From NCBI GenBank assembly GCA_017994055.1, contig JAGOLL010000015.1, forward strand, positions 1-40,744: 40,744 bases of DNA. Reading direction: 5' to 3'. The DNA is from Methanothrix sp. GTDB lineage: Archaea; Halobacteriota; Methanosarcinia; Methanotrichales; Methanotrichaceae. Shown here one piece after another: positions 8,243-15,840 of this stretch. Position 1 is the first letter of the stretch; every line of letters starts with the position of its first letter. Below the pieces are notes generated by a model. That model saw only the letters and a list, made by a program, of their open reading frames with translations. It ran no database searches and was not told where the DNA came from. The translations under genes and the position numbers were made by a program.

Positions 8243-9070
8243 ATGAAGATCTTTGGCATCTTTGGAGATCCGATCGAGCACAGCCTCTCTCCGGCCATGC
8301 AGAATGCTGCTCTTAAGGCCATGGGCGAAGATGCCTGCTACCATGCCTTCCGGGTGGGCGGGGAGCGGTTGAGAGAGGCCCTCATTGGTGCCCAGGCCAT
8401 GGGATTTGCCGGGCTGAACCTGACCATTCCCCTGAAAGAAAGATCTCTGATGGTCGGAGTCCTGGAGCCCGATCCACTGGCCAGGGCCATAGGAGCTGTG
8501 AATACCGTATGTTTTTCAGAGCAGGGCATCCTCGGCTATAACACCGACGGCTGGGGAGCCAGCCTGGCTTTGCAGGAGTCGGGGATCTCTGTGCGAAGAA
8601 GGCCGGTTCTCATAATCGGGGCGGGAGGCGCAGCCCGGGCTATTGCCTACACCTTGAAGCAGGAGGGTGCGGATGTAATCATAGCCAACCGCAGTGCCAG
8701 GAGGGCGGAGGATCTGGCGGCGGAGATTGGGGGGGCAGGATACGGTATATGCCATCTCAAGAGCCTGGCAGCACGTTCAGATATCATAATCAACTGCACC
8801 AGCGTGGGCATGAGAGAGGGAGATCCCAGTCTCCTGGAGCCGGATATATTTCGTCAAGGGCAGGTGGTATTCGATATAGTATACAACCGGGAGACAGAGC
8901 TGCTGCAAGACGCCCGCAGGGCGGGGGCGATAGCTTTGGACGGGGTGATGATGCTGGTATACCAGGGAGCCAAGGCTCTACATATCTGGACCGGCAAAAG
9001 AGCACCGATCGAGGTCATGGAAACGGCAGTCAGAGATGCCCTGGCTGCCGGAGTGAGCCGGAAAGGATAA
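8243..9070 (+). CDS. aroE: Shikimate dehydrogenase
   Basis: AroE reduces 3-dehydroshikimate to shikimate with NADPH in aromatic amino acid synthesis. The 275-residue product has the substrate-site HSLSP, GLNLTIPLKE with the catalytic Lys, NTDGWG with the paired Asp, the nucleotide-binding GAGGAARAIAYTL, and the C-terminal NCTSVGM and ALDGVMMLVYQGA motifs. Length and motif order are normal. It begins 23 nt after the DUF92 gene with GAGGGTG upstream, and tyrA follows 108 nt later, so aromatic biosynthesis genes cluster here. Confidence 0.96.
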   Translation: MKIFGIFGDPIEHSLSPAMQNAALKAMGEDACYHAFRVGGERLREALIGAQAMGFAGLNLTIPLKERSLMVGVLEPDPLARAIGAVNTVCFSEQGILGYNTDGWGASLALQESGISVRRRPVLIIGAGGAARAIAYTLKQEGADVIIANRSARRAEDLAAEIGGAGYGICHLKSLAARSDIIINCTSVGMREGDPSLLEPDIFRQGQVVFDIVYNRETELLQDARRAGAIALDGVMMLVYQGAKALHIWTGKRAPIEVMETAVRDALAAGVSRKG

Positions 9071-9178
9071 AGAGGCAGCCGGGGATGCTCTCTAAAATGC
9101 TATTATCGATTAGAATAGTCGGGACACATAGGGGCATAGCAACAAAAAGGGCTCGGCTCGGATGGTGGTAAGGAGAAC

Positions 9179-10072
9179 ATGAGAAGAATACTGATCTTAG
9201 GCGGCACGGGGGAGACGGGCTCTTGGTTCGCCCGCTACTTCAAGGCCAAGGGTTACGAGGTTGCGGTATGGGGACCGAGCGGCAGGGTGGATGTGGCAGA
9301 GAGGCTGGGGGTCATTTTTGCCCATGATGTGATGGCCGAGGCAGAGCGAAGCGATATAGTCCTGGTCAGCGTGACCATTGAGAATACTGTGGAGGTCATC
9401 CGACAGGTTGCGCCGGCAATGCAGCCAGGAAGCCTGATCATGGATGTCACCTCCGTCAAGTCCGAGCCGGTCCGGGCAATGGAGGCCTTTGCCCCTGCCG
9501 GGGTGGAGGCAATCGGAGCCCATCCGATGTTCGGGCCAACCATGCCCTCTATGCGCGGCCAGACCATCATCTTGACTCCGGTGGAGGAGAGGACGGGACA
9601 GTGGCTAAATGAGATCAGTTCGCTGTTCCAGTCCGATGGAGCCCATGTGGAGATCCTGGACTCAGAGGAGCACGATCGGATCATGGCTGTGGTCCAGGCG
9701 CTGACGCATTTCGCCTACATCGGCATAGGTGCGACATTGCAGGCTCTGCAGTTCGATGTAGAGAACTCCCGGCGGTTCATGTCTCCGGTGTATGAGATAA
9801 TGATCGACTTCGTGGGACGCATACTGGATCAGAACCCGGAGCTGTATGCCTCCATTCAAAAGAATCCTCAGGCAGCCGCTGTCCGTCAGACCTTTCTGTC
9901 CCAGTGCATGAGGCTGTGCGAGAGGGCCGACGCCGGGGACCTGGATGGCTTCAAGCAGATGATGAGGCAGGCGGCGGAGCACTACGGAGAGACACACCAG
10001 GCTCTGGAGAGATCGGACATGGTGATCAATGCCAGGATAAGGGAGCGAGAGGGAAGAGAGGCAGATCTATAA
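9179..10072 (+). CDS. tyrA: Prephenate dehydrogenase
   Basis: TyrA oxidatively decarboxylates prephenate to 4-hydroxyphenylpyruvate on the way to tyrosine. The 297-residue product has an N-terminal Rossmann motif (GGTGETGSWFARYFKAKG), DVTSVKSEPV, and the family's GAHPMFGPTMPSMRGQ segment containing the catalytic His. The C-terminal half is the helical dimerisation domain. I see no fused chorismate mutase or ACT domain, so feedback control through those is unlikely. The ATG at 9179 follows AAGGAG by 4 nt. It lies just downstream of aroE. Confidence 0.95.
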   Translation: MRRILILGGTGETGSWFARYFKAKGYEVAVWGPSGRVDVAERLGVIFAHDVMAEAERSDIVLVSVTIENTVEVIRQVAPAMQPGSLIMDVTSVKSEPVRAMEAFAPAGVEAIGAHPMFGPTMPSMRGQTIILTPVEERTGQWLNEISSLFQSDGAHVEILDSEEHDRIMAVVQALTHFAYIGIGATLQALQFDVENSRRFMSPVYEIMIDFVGRILDQNPELYASIQKNPQAAAVRQTFLSQCMRLCERADAGDLDGFKQMMRQAAEHYGETHQALERSDMVINARIREREGREADL

Positions 10073-10101
10073 TTAATTTCAAGCCACTTTCTCCGGCAAA
10101 C

Positions 10102-10109
10102 TATATAAT
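10102..10109 (+). promoter_or_regulatory. TATA box upstream of the 10152 secreted-protein gene
   Basis: TATATAAT lies about 45 nt before the ATG at 10152. The predicted leader of roughly 20 nt carries GGAGGAATTCT directly before the start codon. Confidence 0.55.
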
Positions 10110-10151
10110 CTCAGGATATGCAACATCCATCATCTATTATGGAGGAATTCT

Positions 10152-10886
10152 ATGAAATCTCCCATTGCCATTGCCCTGTTAATGCTATTCCTGGGAATTG
10201 CAGGGCTGCAAAATGCGGCAGCCAACTGTGCCGGGGAATATACAGGCGATTACCATTCTTTGTATATTGCGGAGATCAATCATCCCTGCCCTAATTCATA
10301 CGAATACGCAGAATATAATCTGTATGGAGAGGGAGACGGCGACTTCGATCTCTATGTCCTGGACTCATGGAACAATACCTGGTATTCATCGGAGGCAGCA
10401 GGATATAATGAGTATTTAAGTGTCCCCATCCACTGCGGATATGGTCATAAAGCCTACGTCTGGACCTACAATGGAAGCGGAAGCTGGAGCGTATGCTCAC
10501 CCCAGATAACCTTCGGGGAGGGTTTTCAGCGCATTGCAGATTCGGAGACTGCTCCAGATGCAATTGTAGCGACGACCACCACCAATGCCACTGAATCGAC
10601 AGATTCCGAACTTGTCGGAAGATGGGCCCTCACATTCGATTGGGACTGCGATGGAAATCCTGGGGAAGACGAATTGATATTCAACTCCGACGGCAGCTTT
10701 GGAGATGACGAAAATCTCAATAAAGGAGAATGGAGCGCCGAAGACGGTTCAATTCGATGGGAGTACGATGAAGATCCCAATCCGCTATACCGTGGTTCCA
10801 TATCCGGCCTTTATATGAGCGGAAGCATGTCCACTATTAATGGCCGTACCGGCTGCTGGACGGCAAAAAAGGCCGGGGATATCTGA
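10152..10886 (+). CDS. Secreted protein with two unrecognised domains
   Basis: A 244-residue protein with a clear signal peptide (MKSPIAIALLMLFLGIAGLQNAAA). Residues about 25-120 are rich in Tyr, Asn, Trp and Cys and include DGDFDLYVLDSWNNTWY, resembling pre-peptidase-like beta-sandwich modules. A Thr/Asp-rich linker follows. Residues about 155-240 (LVGRWALTFDWDCDGNPGE, then GTITF-type strands ending GRTGCWTAKK) look like a small lipocalin-like or META-like beta-barrel fold. Both assignments are pattern impressions. The ATG has the ribosome-binding site GGAGGAATTCT. It opens a run of four secreted-protein genes but is not a paralog of the next three. Confidence 0.75.
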   Translation: MKSPIAIALLMLFLGIAGLQNAAANCAGEYTGDYHSLYIAEINHPCPNSYEYAEYNLYGEGDGDFDLYVLDSWNNTWYSSEAAGYNEYLSVPIHCGYGHKAYVWTYNGSGSWSVCSPQITFGEGFQRIADSETAPDAIVATTTTNATESTDSELVGRWALTFDWDCDGNPGEDELIFNSDGSFGDDENLNKGEWSAEDGSIRWEYDEDPNPLYRGSISGLYMSGSMSTINGRTGCWTAKKAGDI

Positions 10887-11006
10887 GAGAAAGAGATGGC
10901 TCTGATGGGGATGAGTCTGCTACCATCCTCCTTAGAGCCCGCCCACTCCCCGACATTCTTTTTTGTCCTGCTGCTAGTGGATATCACTATTTCAATCTGG
11001 CATTAT

Positions 11007-11016
11007 CTATTTAAGG
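11007..11016 (+). promoter_or_regulatory. TATA element of tandem paralog 1
   Basis: CTATTTAAGG lies about 37 nt before the proposed TTG start at 11048. Equivalent elements precede the other two paralogs, which supports separate transcription of each. Confidence 0.5.
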
Positions 11017-11047
11017 TCGAATCGAATTGAGTTCTCAGGGTGATAGA

Positions 11048-11662
11048 TTGAAAAAGATGGTTTTATTGATTTCAGCATTCTGCTTTCTGGCTTTCACGGG
11101 TCTCTGCCTGGCCCAGAATAACGAGGGTGGCAGCGGCCAGAACATGACCGAGCTCAAGCAGGACAGCACCACAAATGCATCTGAGAATGTTCAGCTTTAT
11201 TCTGCCGGACAGGACTGGGGATTGAACAGCTTCTTCTTTGGGGAAGCCGTAAAATTCACTGCTCCGAAGGATGGCTGGAGATTAAAGCAGATAAAGGTGC
11301 TGGGCTGGAACTACTACAATGAGACCAGCATGGCTGTGCCATCGCCCAGCAACTTTCTCATTGAGATAAGAGATAAAGAATTGAATCTGCTCTACCGGCT
11401 TGCCGACACACAGAATGCTTATTTTACCGATAAAGTGCCGGTTTTAAGGGCAATCAATATCCCGCCCCTGCCCGTGGCTGAGGATTTTTATATAATCTTC
11501 TACGATCGGAGCATAATGAAGATAGGAGTGGAAGTGGAGAACGGAACCGGTAACTCGTATGTCTACAACAGCATTAATGGTGAGATGATCCCTGCCGAAT
11601 TCCGAATTGATGAGTCAAATGCCACCAAGGTCAACTGGATCATCCGGGCAGCAGGGGAATAA
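11048..11662 (+). CDS. Secreted protein, tandem paralog 1 of 3
   Basis: The 204-residue protein has a signal peptide (KKMVLLISAFCFLAFTGLCLAQ). The mature part shares a single-domain pattern with the next two genes: FGEAVKFTAPKDGWRL, WNYYNETS, LIEIRDKELNLLYRLAD, DFYIIFYDRS, GNSYVYNS and a final NWIIRAAGE. No family name is recognised; the strand-rich pattern suggests a beta-sandwich. The start is taken as TTG 11048 after GGTGAT, a layout repeated in the paralogs; ATG 11057 three codons later is possible. The N-terminal 40 mature residues, rich in Asn and Ser, are variable among the three. Probably on the cell surface or released. Confidence 0.8.
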   Translation: MKKMVLLISAFCFLAFTGLCLAQNNEGGSGQNMTELKQDSTTNASENVQLYSAGQDWGLNSFFFGEAVKFTAPKDGWRLKQIKVLGWNYYNETSMAVPSPSNFLIEIRDKELNLLYRLADTQNAYFTDKVPVLRAINIPPLPVAEDFYIIFYDRSIMKIGVEVENGTGNSYVYNSINGEMIPAEFRIDESNATKVNWIIRAAGE

Positions 11663-11872
11663 AAGAGCAACCGGCCTGGAGAAGGGCAAGAGAAGGGACA
11701 TTTTAGCCGAGGTGGGGGGCATCCCTCTCCGGCCATCTTTTCTCTGCAAGAGCAAATTGGAGGACAATATCCGACTCACTGCTTTACTTATGAATTATCT
11801 GAACCTGGCAAATCTGACCCTGGCAACCGGACTCGGAGCCTGAACGCTATCAGACTATGATCCATGAAAATC

Positions 11873-11880
11873 TATATAAA
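11873..11880 (+). promoter_or_regulatory. TATA box of tandem paralog 2
   Basis: TATATAAA lies 38 nt before the GTG at 11911, with GGTGATC in the short predicted leader. Confidence 0.6.
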
Positions 11881-11910
11881 GGCAAGATTCGTTTTGCCCT
11901 TGGTGATCAA

Positions 11911-12528
11911 GTGAAGATGCTTTTATCAATAGCTATATCCTGCTTGCTGGTTATATCTTTTATCGGCACATCCGTTGCTGCTGATTCCCAGACTTCAGAG
12001 GGCCAGGTGCTTTATTCCTATGAAGGAAATCTATCCGAGAAGAAGGTCATCCCCATATCCGTGCTATCCATTTACGGCCCGCCGGGATTTTTCATTGCTG
12101 AAGCAGTCAAATTGGAAGCGCCAAAAGACAACTGGAAGATCAGCGCCGTGCAGCTCTTCGGCTTTGACGGCTATAACGGAAGCCCGGAGTCTGCTCCCGA
12201 AGAGAGAACCATAGCTCTGGAAATCAGAGATAAGGATAAGAATCTGCTGTATAAATTTGCAGACTCTCAGATACCCTATTCTAACTACGCCCGCAATGCC
12301 ACTCTGCTATATCCATTAACCATTGAGATACCACAGATTCCTGTCAGCGATGAGTTTTACGTATGCTTCTACGATAGAGGAGCGGTTGCCGTGGGCTGTG
12401 AGCTTCTGAATGAGCCAAGCAAGAATTCATATATATATATAGAAAATGAACTATTGCCTGCTGTGCTTCCAGAGAGTGAGAATGTGAGCACACCATTAAA
12501 TTGGCTTATAGCAGTCAGCGGAAGATAG
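11911..12528 (+). CDS. Secreted protein, tandem paralog 2 of 3
   Basis: The 205-residue product has a signal peptide (MLLSIAISCLLVISFIGTSV). It shares with its neighbours AEAVKLEAPKDNWKI, FDGYNGS, LEIRDKDKNLLYKFAD, EFYVCFYDRGAVAVGCE, NSYIYIENE and NWLIAVSGR. GTG 11911 is chosen because GGTGATC, a near-complete archaeal Shine-Dalgarno match, ends 3 nt upstream and the TATA box sits 38 nt upstream; an in-frame ATG at 11857 lies upstream of the TATA box and is rejected. A terminator-like hairpin follows the gene. Function unknown. Confidence 0.8.
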   Translation: MKMLLSIAISCLLVISFIGTSVAADSQTSEGQVLYSYEGNLSEKKVIPISVLSIYGPPGFFIAEAVKLEAPKDNWKISAVQLFGFDGYNGSPESAPEERTIALEIRDKDKNLLYKFADSQIPYSNYARNATLLYPLTIEIPQIPVSDEFYVCFYDRGAVAVGCELLNEPSKNSYIYIENELLPAVLPESENVSTPLNWLIAVSGR

Positions 12529-12535
12529 AAATATA

Positions 12536-12603
12536 CTGGGCTGAATTATGCGTGAGCATATCTTTCAAGAGCCCAGATCACCTTTTATTGTTTTTCTTTT
12601 CCT
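12536..12603 (+). terminator. Terminator-like hairpin and T-rich tract after paralog 2
   Basis: CTGGGCT (12536-12542) pairs with AGCCCAG (12570-12576), with a smaller ATGC/GCAT hairpin inside. A T-rich tract including TTTTATTG and TTTTTCTTTT follows. This supports independent transcription of paralogs 2 and 3. Confidence 0.6.
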
Positions 12604-12689
12604 GATTTTATAACCCAGCCAAATTAAATGGATCCCGCCGATATATCATAAGATTCCTCTCTCTTGTCTCAACTGTTTTTATCAGAATC

Positions 12690-12698
12690 TTTATATGC
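12690..12698 (+). promoter_or_regulatory. TATA element of tandem paralog 3
   Basis: TTTATATGC lies about 40 nt before the proposed TTG at 12733, the same spacing as in paralogs 1 and 2. Confidence 0.5.
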
Positions 12699-12732
12699 AT
12701 TATTATCATTTGACCGCTTCAGGGGTGAGCAT

Positions 12733-13332
12733 TTGAATAAGAGTATGCTGTTATTTTCAGGCCTGTGCTGTGCGGCATTATGCATCTGCGCCAGCGGGGC
12801 GGACTCAACACAAGAACAATTAAAGACGCTTACAGGAAGCGATTTGAATTTCTCTGAGGCAAATTTGACCTTATTCTCTTCTTACGATCTATTCGGATCA
12901 TTTGGCATAGGCGAGGCGGTAAAATTCTCTGCTCCGGCCTCCGGCTTCAATCTGAATAAGCTGCGGATCTTAGCCTGGAGTGGATTCAATGAAACATCCA
13001 AGACATATCCGGCCGAGAGAGACATAATGATTGAGATAAGGGATCAGGATCTCAATCTCCTCTATAAGTTCGCCGACGGCCAGAACAATTATTTCCTATC
13101 CCCAGAGGGCCCCGTCTTCGGAGAGATAGAGATACCGGAGATGAAGATGACCGGAGACTTTTATGTGGTCTTCTATGATCGCGGCGCTGCTCCCGTCGGC
13201 GCGGCAGAGGTGGCTGACTCGGGCAACTCCTACCTGTTCAATGGTGTCGAGGCCTTCCCAGCCGAGTTCGTTGACCAGGATACCAATGAGACCATCGGAT
13301 ATAACTGGGTGATCGAGGTCATTGGCGAGTAA
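12733..13332 (+). CDS. Secreted protein, tandem paralog 3 of 3
   Basis: The 199-residue product has a signal peptide (MLLFSGLCCAALCICASGAD). Shared motifs are SFGIGEAVKFSAPASG, WSGFNETS, MIEIRDQDLNLLYKFADGQN, DFYVVFYDRGAAPVGA, GNSYLFNG and NWVIEVIGE. Paralogs 1 and 3 look closer to each other (both have the FNETS/YNETS motif and NYF/AYF after the ADxQN motif) than to paralog 2. TTG 12733 follows GGGGTGAGC; an in-frame TTG at 12664 lies upstream of the TATA element. Function unknown. Confidence 0.8.
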   Translation: MNKSMLLFSGLCCAALCICASGADSTQEQLKTLTGSDLNFSEANLTLFSSYDLFGSFGIGEAVKFSAPASGFNLNKLRILAWSGFNETSKTYPAERDIMIEIRDQDLNLLYKFADGQNNYFLSPEGPVFGEIEIPEMKMTGDFYVVFYDRGAAPVGAAEVADSGNSYLFNGVEAFPAEFVDQDTNETIGYNWVIEVIGE

Positions 13333-13415
13333 GAGTCCATAAGCCTCAGAAAACGATTGCAAGTATGGATGCATTTGGCGAAAGAGTGTTATAGCAGCAG
13401 GCCAACTTCGTCCTG

Positions 13416-14078
13416 ATGTTCGAGTCTGGCTCTATATGCATCTGCGGCCTGCCGGGTATAGGCAGCGTGGGGAAGGTAGCTGCCGATTTCCTGGCCACAT
13501 CTCTGCAGTGCAGCAGCATCAAGCCCTTTTTTTCTTCCCGCTTTCCCCCCCAGGTCATGGTCTCGGATGGATTAGCTGCTCTTATGCACAGTGAGATCTT
13601 GCGCCCCAGTGAGAGGGAGAATCTGCTCATCCTCTCCGGGGATGCCCAGCCCATGGATGTTGTGGGCATGTATGAGATGGCGGGTGAGATCCTCGAGGCC
13701 CTAAAAGAGCAGGGAGTCACAGATGTGATCACCCTTGCCGCTTATGTCGGCGATGCCCAAGAGGCGGTTCTGGGAGCTGCCACCGATCTAGAGACAGCTG
13801 CACAGCTCCTGGAGAGAGATATACCTTTGCTGAAAAGCGGTGCCATTGGAGGATTGAACGGCCTTCTCGCCGGCCTGGCGCCCAGGTACGGAATGCGTGG
13901 CTTATGTCTTCTGGCTACCACCTCAGGCTCGGATCCAGTGGATCTGCAGGCGGCAGTCAACTTGCTGTCGATGATAGAATACCTGCTGAAATTGAAGCTG
14001 GATCTGTCTTTGCTCTCATCGGTAGCTGAGCCTCCGGAGGACCAGACCTCTTCAGATGTGGATATGAATTATAGATGA
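13416..14078 (+). CDS. PAC2-family protein (proteasome assembly chaperone-like)
   Basis: The 220-residue product begins almost directly with the family signature ICGLPGIGSVGKVAADFL, then FPPQVMV, LLILSGDAQP, and the long helical region ending near SMIEYLLKLKLDL. PAC2 in eukaryotes is an assembly chaperone of the 20S proteasome; archaeal homologs share the fold but their role is not firmly established. The N-terminus is slightly shorter than usual, but in-frame stops prevent a useful extension. A TTATAG element near 13390 sits about 26 nt before the ATG, which has no ribosome-binding site, suggesting a leaderless transcript. PAN and Cdc48 lie elsewhere in the window. Confidence 0.88.
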   Translation: MFESGSICICGLPGIGSVGKVAADFLATSLQCSSIKPFFSSRFPPQVMVSDGLAALMHSEILRPSERENLLILSGDAQPMDVVGMYEMAGEILEALKEQGVTDVITLAAYVGDAQEAVLGAATDLETAAQLLERDIPLLKSGAIGGLNGLLAGLAPRYGMRGLCLLATTSGSDPVDLQAAVNLLSMIEYLLKLKLDLSLLSSVAEPPEDQTSSDVDMNYR

Positions 14079-14092
14079 GCCATAGATGAGCC
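14071..14092 (+). repeat. 11-bp perfect tandem duplication across the stop of the PAC2-family gene
   Basis: ATAGATGAGCC occurs twice in direct succession (14071-14081 and 14082-14092). The first copy contains the stop codon, so the duplication lies at or after the end of the gene and does not change the protein. A 14-bp AT palindrome follows at 14105-14118. Confidence 0.85.
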
Positions 14093-14129
14093 GATTGGGA
14101 TTTGAAAAATATATTTTTAAATTTGCCAG

Positions 14130-14987
14130 CTAAATAGCCCTGGCCACCAGGCTTCCCCTGGGAACGCCCACCGCTGCCGCCACGGGCTCGCATTTGGCCC
14201 TCATGAGATATATCAGCCGGCCGGCTAGCATCTTCTCATACTCTGAGATGGTCTCATAGTTGCCCATGCCTTTGGACAAAATCAGCCAGCCTGGATCGAG
14301 AAGCAGGGATCGGGCCCTATCAGAGAGAGAGTCCAGAGCCGTTCCCACCACATCTCCCGTTGCGATCACATCGACATCGCTCATGGCCTCGAGCTCCCGG
14401 ACAGTGACATCATTGAGCACTGGCTCGGACTTGGATCCGACCACAATCCGTTTGCCCATCTTCTTCAGCCTGCCTATCAAAAAGAGGTCGAAAACCACCT
14501 CCCCACTGTTGTCCGTGAGATAAAAGACATTGCCAAAGCTCTCCAGCCGCTCCTTGATCATCTTAATATCTCCATAGAGCTTCTCGTTGAGCGTCTCTGA
14601 GAAGACGCCGGCAAAGGTGCTATTATCATAGTCATGGCCTTTGACCCCGAACTCCATTGAATTCGCCGCTGTTGCAATGCGGATAAGCGCCTCGATTTTG
14701 TCATCTGCCTTCTCGTAGAACTGCTCGGCTACAGGCAGAAGATCCCTTGCCACCCGGTTGCTCTCATCCTTGAATTTTCTATACGGGTCAGGATTATTGC
14801 TGCGCCTCTTGATTATTCTCTCTCTCTCTGTGCCAACCAGTGCCGACACACCACCCTTGTGGCGGGCCATGTAGTCCAGGAGCTCTTCCACTGCCGCTCT
14901 CTTCTCCTCTTCTTCGGAAAAGACCATATCGCACTCGAACTTGGCCCGGTCCAGGATGCAGGGATAGCAGTTGGAGGCCATCTTCAT
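14130..14987 (-). CDS. DUF89-family (damage-control) metal-dependent phosphatase
   Basis: DUF89/ARMT1-like proteins are metal-dependent phosphatases that remove harmful phosphometabolites. The 285-residue product shows the archaeal/bacterial subgroup motifs: the N-terminal NCYPCILDRAKFE with paired Cys, the metal-binding YLTDNSGEVVFD, VVGSKSEPVLNDVT, and SKGMGNYETISE near the end. Its ATG overlaps the stop of the HDAC-like gene (ATGA), so translation is coupled. Its place in an operon with AMP phosphorylase suggests a sugar-phosphate or nucleotide-phosphate substrate such as a ribose phosphate; that is inference. Confidence 0.88.
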   Translation of the reverse strand: MKMASNCYPCILDRAKFECDMVFSEEEEKRAAVEELLDYMARHKGGVSALVGTERERIIKRRSNNPDPYRKFKDESNRVARDLLPVAEQFYEKADDKIEALIRIATAANSMEFGVKGHDYDNSTFAGVFSETLNEKLYGDIKMIKERLESFGNVFYLTDNSGEVVFDLFLIGRLKKMGKRIVVGSKSEPVLNDVTVRELEAMSDVDVIATGDVVGTALDSLSDRARSLLLDPGWLILSKGMGNYETISEYEKMLAGRLIYLMRAKCEPVAAAVGVPRGSLVARAI

Positions 14988-15832
14988 GTTCTGCTCCCAC
15001 CTGCTAAAACGGCTATCACATCGGGTATCACCCGCTCCGCTACATGGACACAGGAGCCGCCGCTGAGGACATAGACCAGTCCCAGATCTCCCACAGCGTC
15101 CAGGATCATGCGGGCCATCCTGGGATAGGCATCAAAGCTGAGATCAAAGCCTCCGTAATCATCCTGATGGGAGTCGTGCCCGAATATGACAAAGGCCATC
15201 TGGAAATCAAAGTCCCGGGCCAGATCCAGGGCACTCTTCAGGGCGGAGAGAAATCGCTCGTCTTTGGCCCCGAAGGAGAGGCCAATGTCGTAGTTGTTTT
15301 TCTCTGGATCATGAACCTCATCCTTTCCGCTGTGCATATTGATGTGGAAGACATCGGGATCTTCTCCGAAGAAGTCTCTGGTGCCGTCCCCGAAATGGGG
15401 ATCGACATCCACAATGAGGAAGCGCTGCAATCCCATCTCCCGCAACCTGCGGATGGTTATAGCCACATCATTAAAGTAGCAGAATCCCCAGCAGCTGCCC
15501 CTTGAAGCATGATGGCCCGCCGTTCCGGTATAGGCAAAACCCCTCCGGGCTTCGCCCTTGGCCACCATCTCTGCTGCCATCATCACGCTTCCGGCGGAGA
15601 GCATGGCCACATCCCGGTAGGGATCATCCTTCATATTCATCATGTGCGCCGCCGTGTGGCAGCTTTCCACCAGGGCCAGAGGAGCGGGTCTGGGCCGGAA
15701 GACCTGAACCTGATCTCCATCCACCAGACCTGAGCGCATCAGCTTCTCAAATGAGGGCCTGATCCTCTCTTTGAGCACTGAAAAGCCCCGGGCTCCAAAA
15801 TCCTCATGATAGGTGATGGCAACTTCTGTCAT
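14984..15832 (-). CDS. HDAC-fold amidohydrolase with substituted catalytic Tyr
   Basis: The 282-residue product belongs to the histone deacetylase / acetylpolyamine amidohydrolase superfamily. Present are the His pair (GTAGHHASRGSCWGFCYFND), the zinc-binding Asp and His (DVDPHFGDGT, where Phe replaces the usual second His) and the third ligand Asp (FGHDSHQDD). The usual catalytic Tyr of the GGY loop is replaced: the sequence is LSGGSCVHVAE. The enzyme may still bind zinc, but its mechanism or substrate probably differs from classical deacetylases. It starts 8 nt after the AMP phosphorylase stop (ribosome-binding site AGAGGAAG) and overlaps the DUF89 gene. Physiological substrate unknown. Confidence 0.85.
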   Translation of the reverse strand: MTEVAITYHEDFGARGFSVLKERIRPSFEKLMRSGLVDGDQVQVFRPRPAPLALVESCHTAAHMMNMKDDPYRDVAMLSAGSVMMAAEMVAKGEARRGFAYTGTAGHHASRGSCWGFCYFNDVAITIRRLREMGLQRFLIVDVDPHFGDGTRDFFGEDPDVFHINMHSGKDEVHDPEKNNYDIGLSFGAKDERFLSALKSALDLARDFDFQMAFVIFGHDSHQDDYGGFDLSFDAYPRMARMILDAVGDLGLVYVLSGGSCVHVAERVIPDVIAVLAGGSRT

Positions 15833-15840
15833 TCTTCCTC

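Noticed and set aside
11607-11843. 78-codon plus frame between tandem paralogs 1 and 2
   Set aside because: It starts inside paralog 1 in another frame, and its composition (Arg/Gly then Leu/Asn) does not resemble a protein family.
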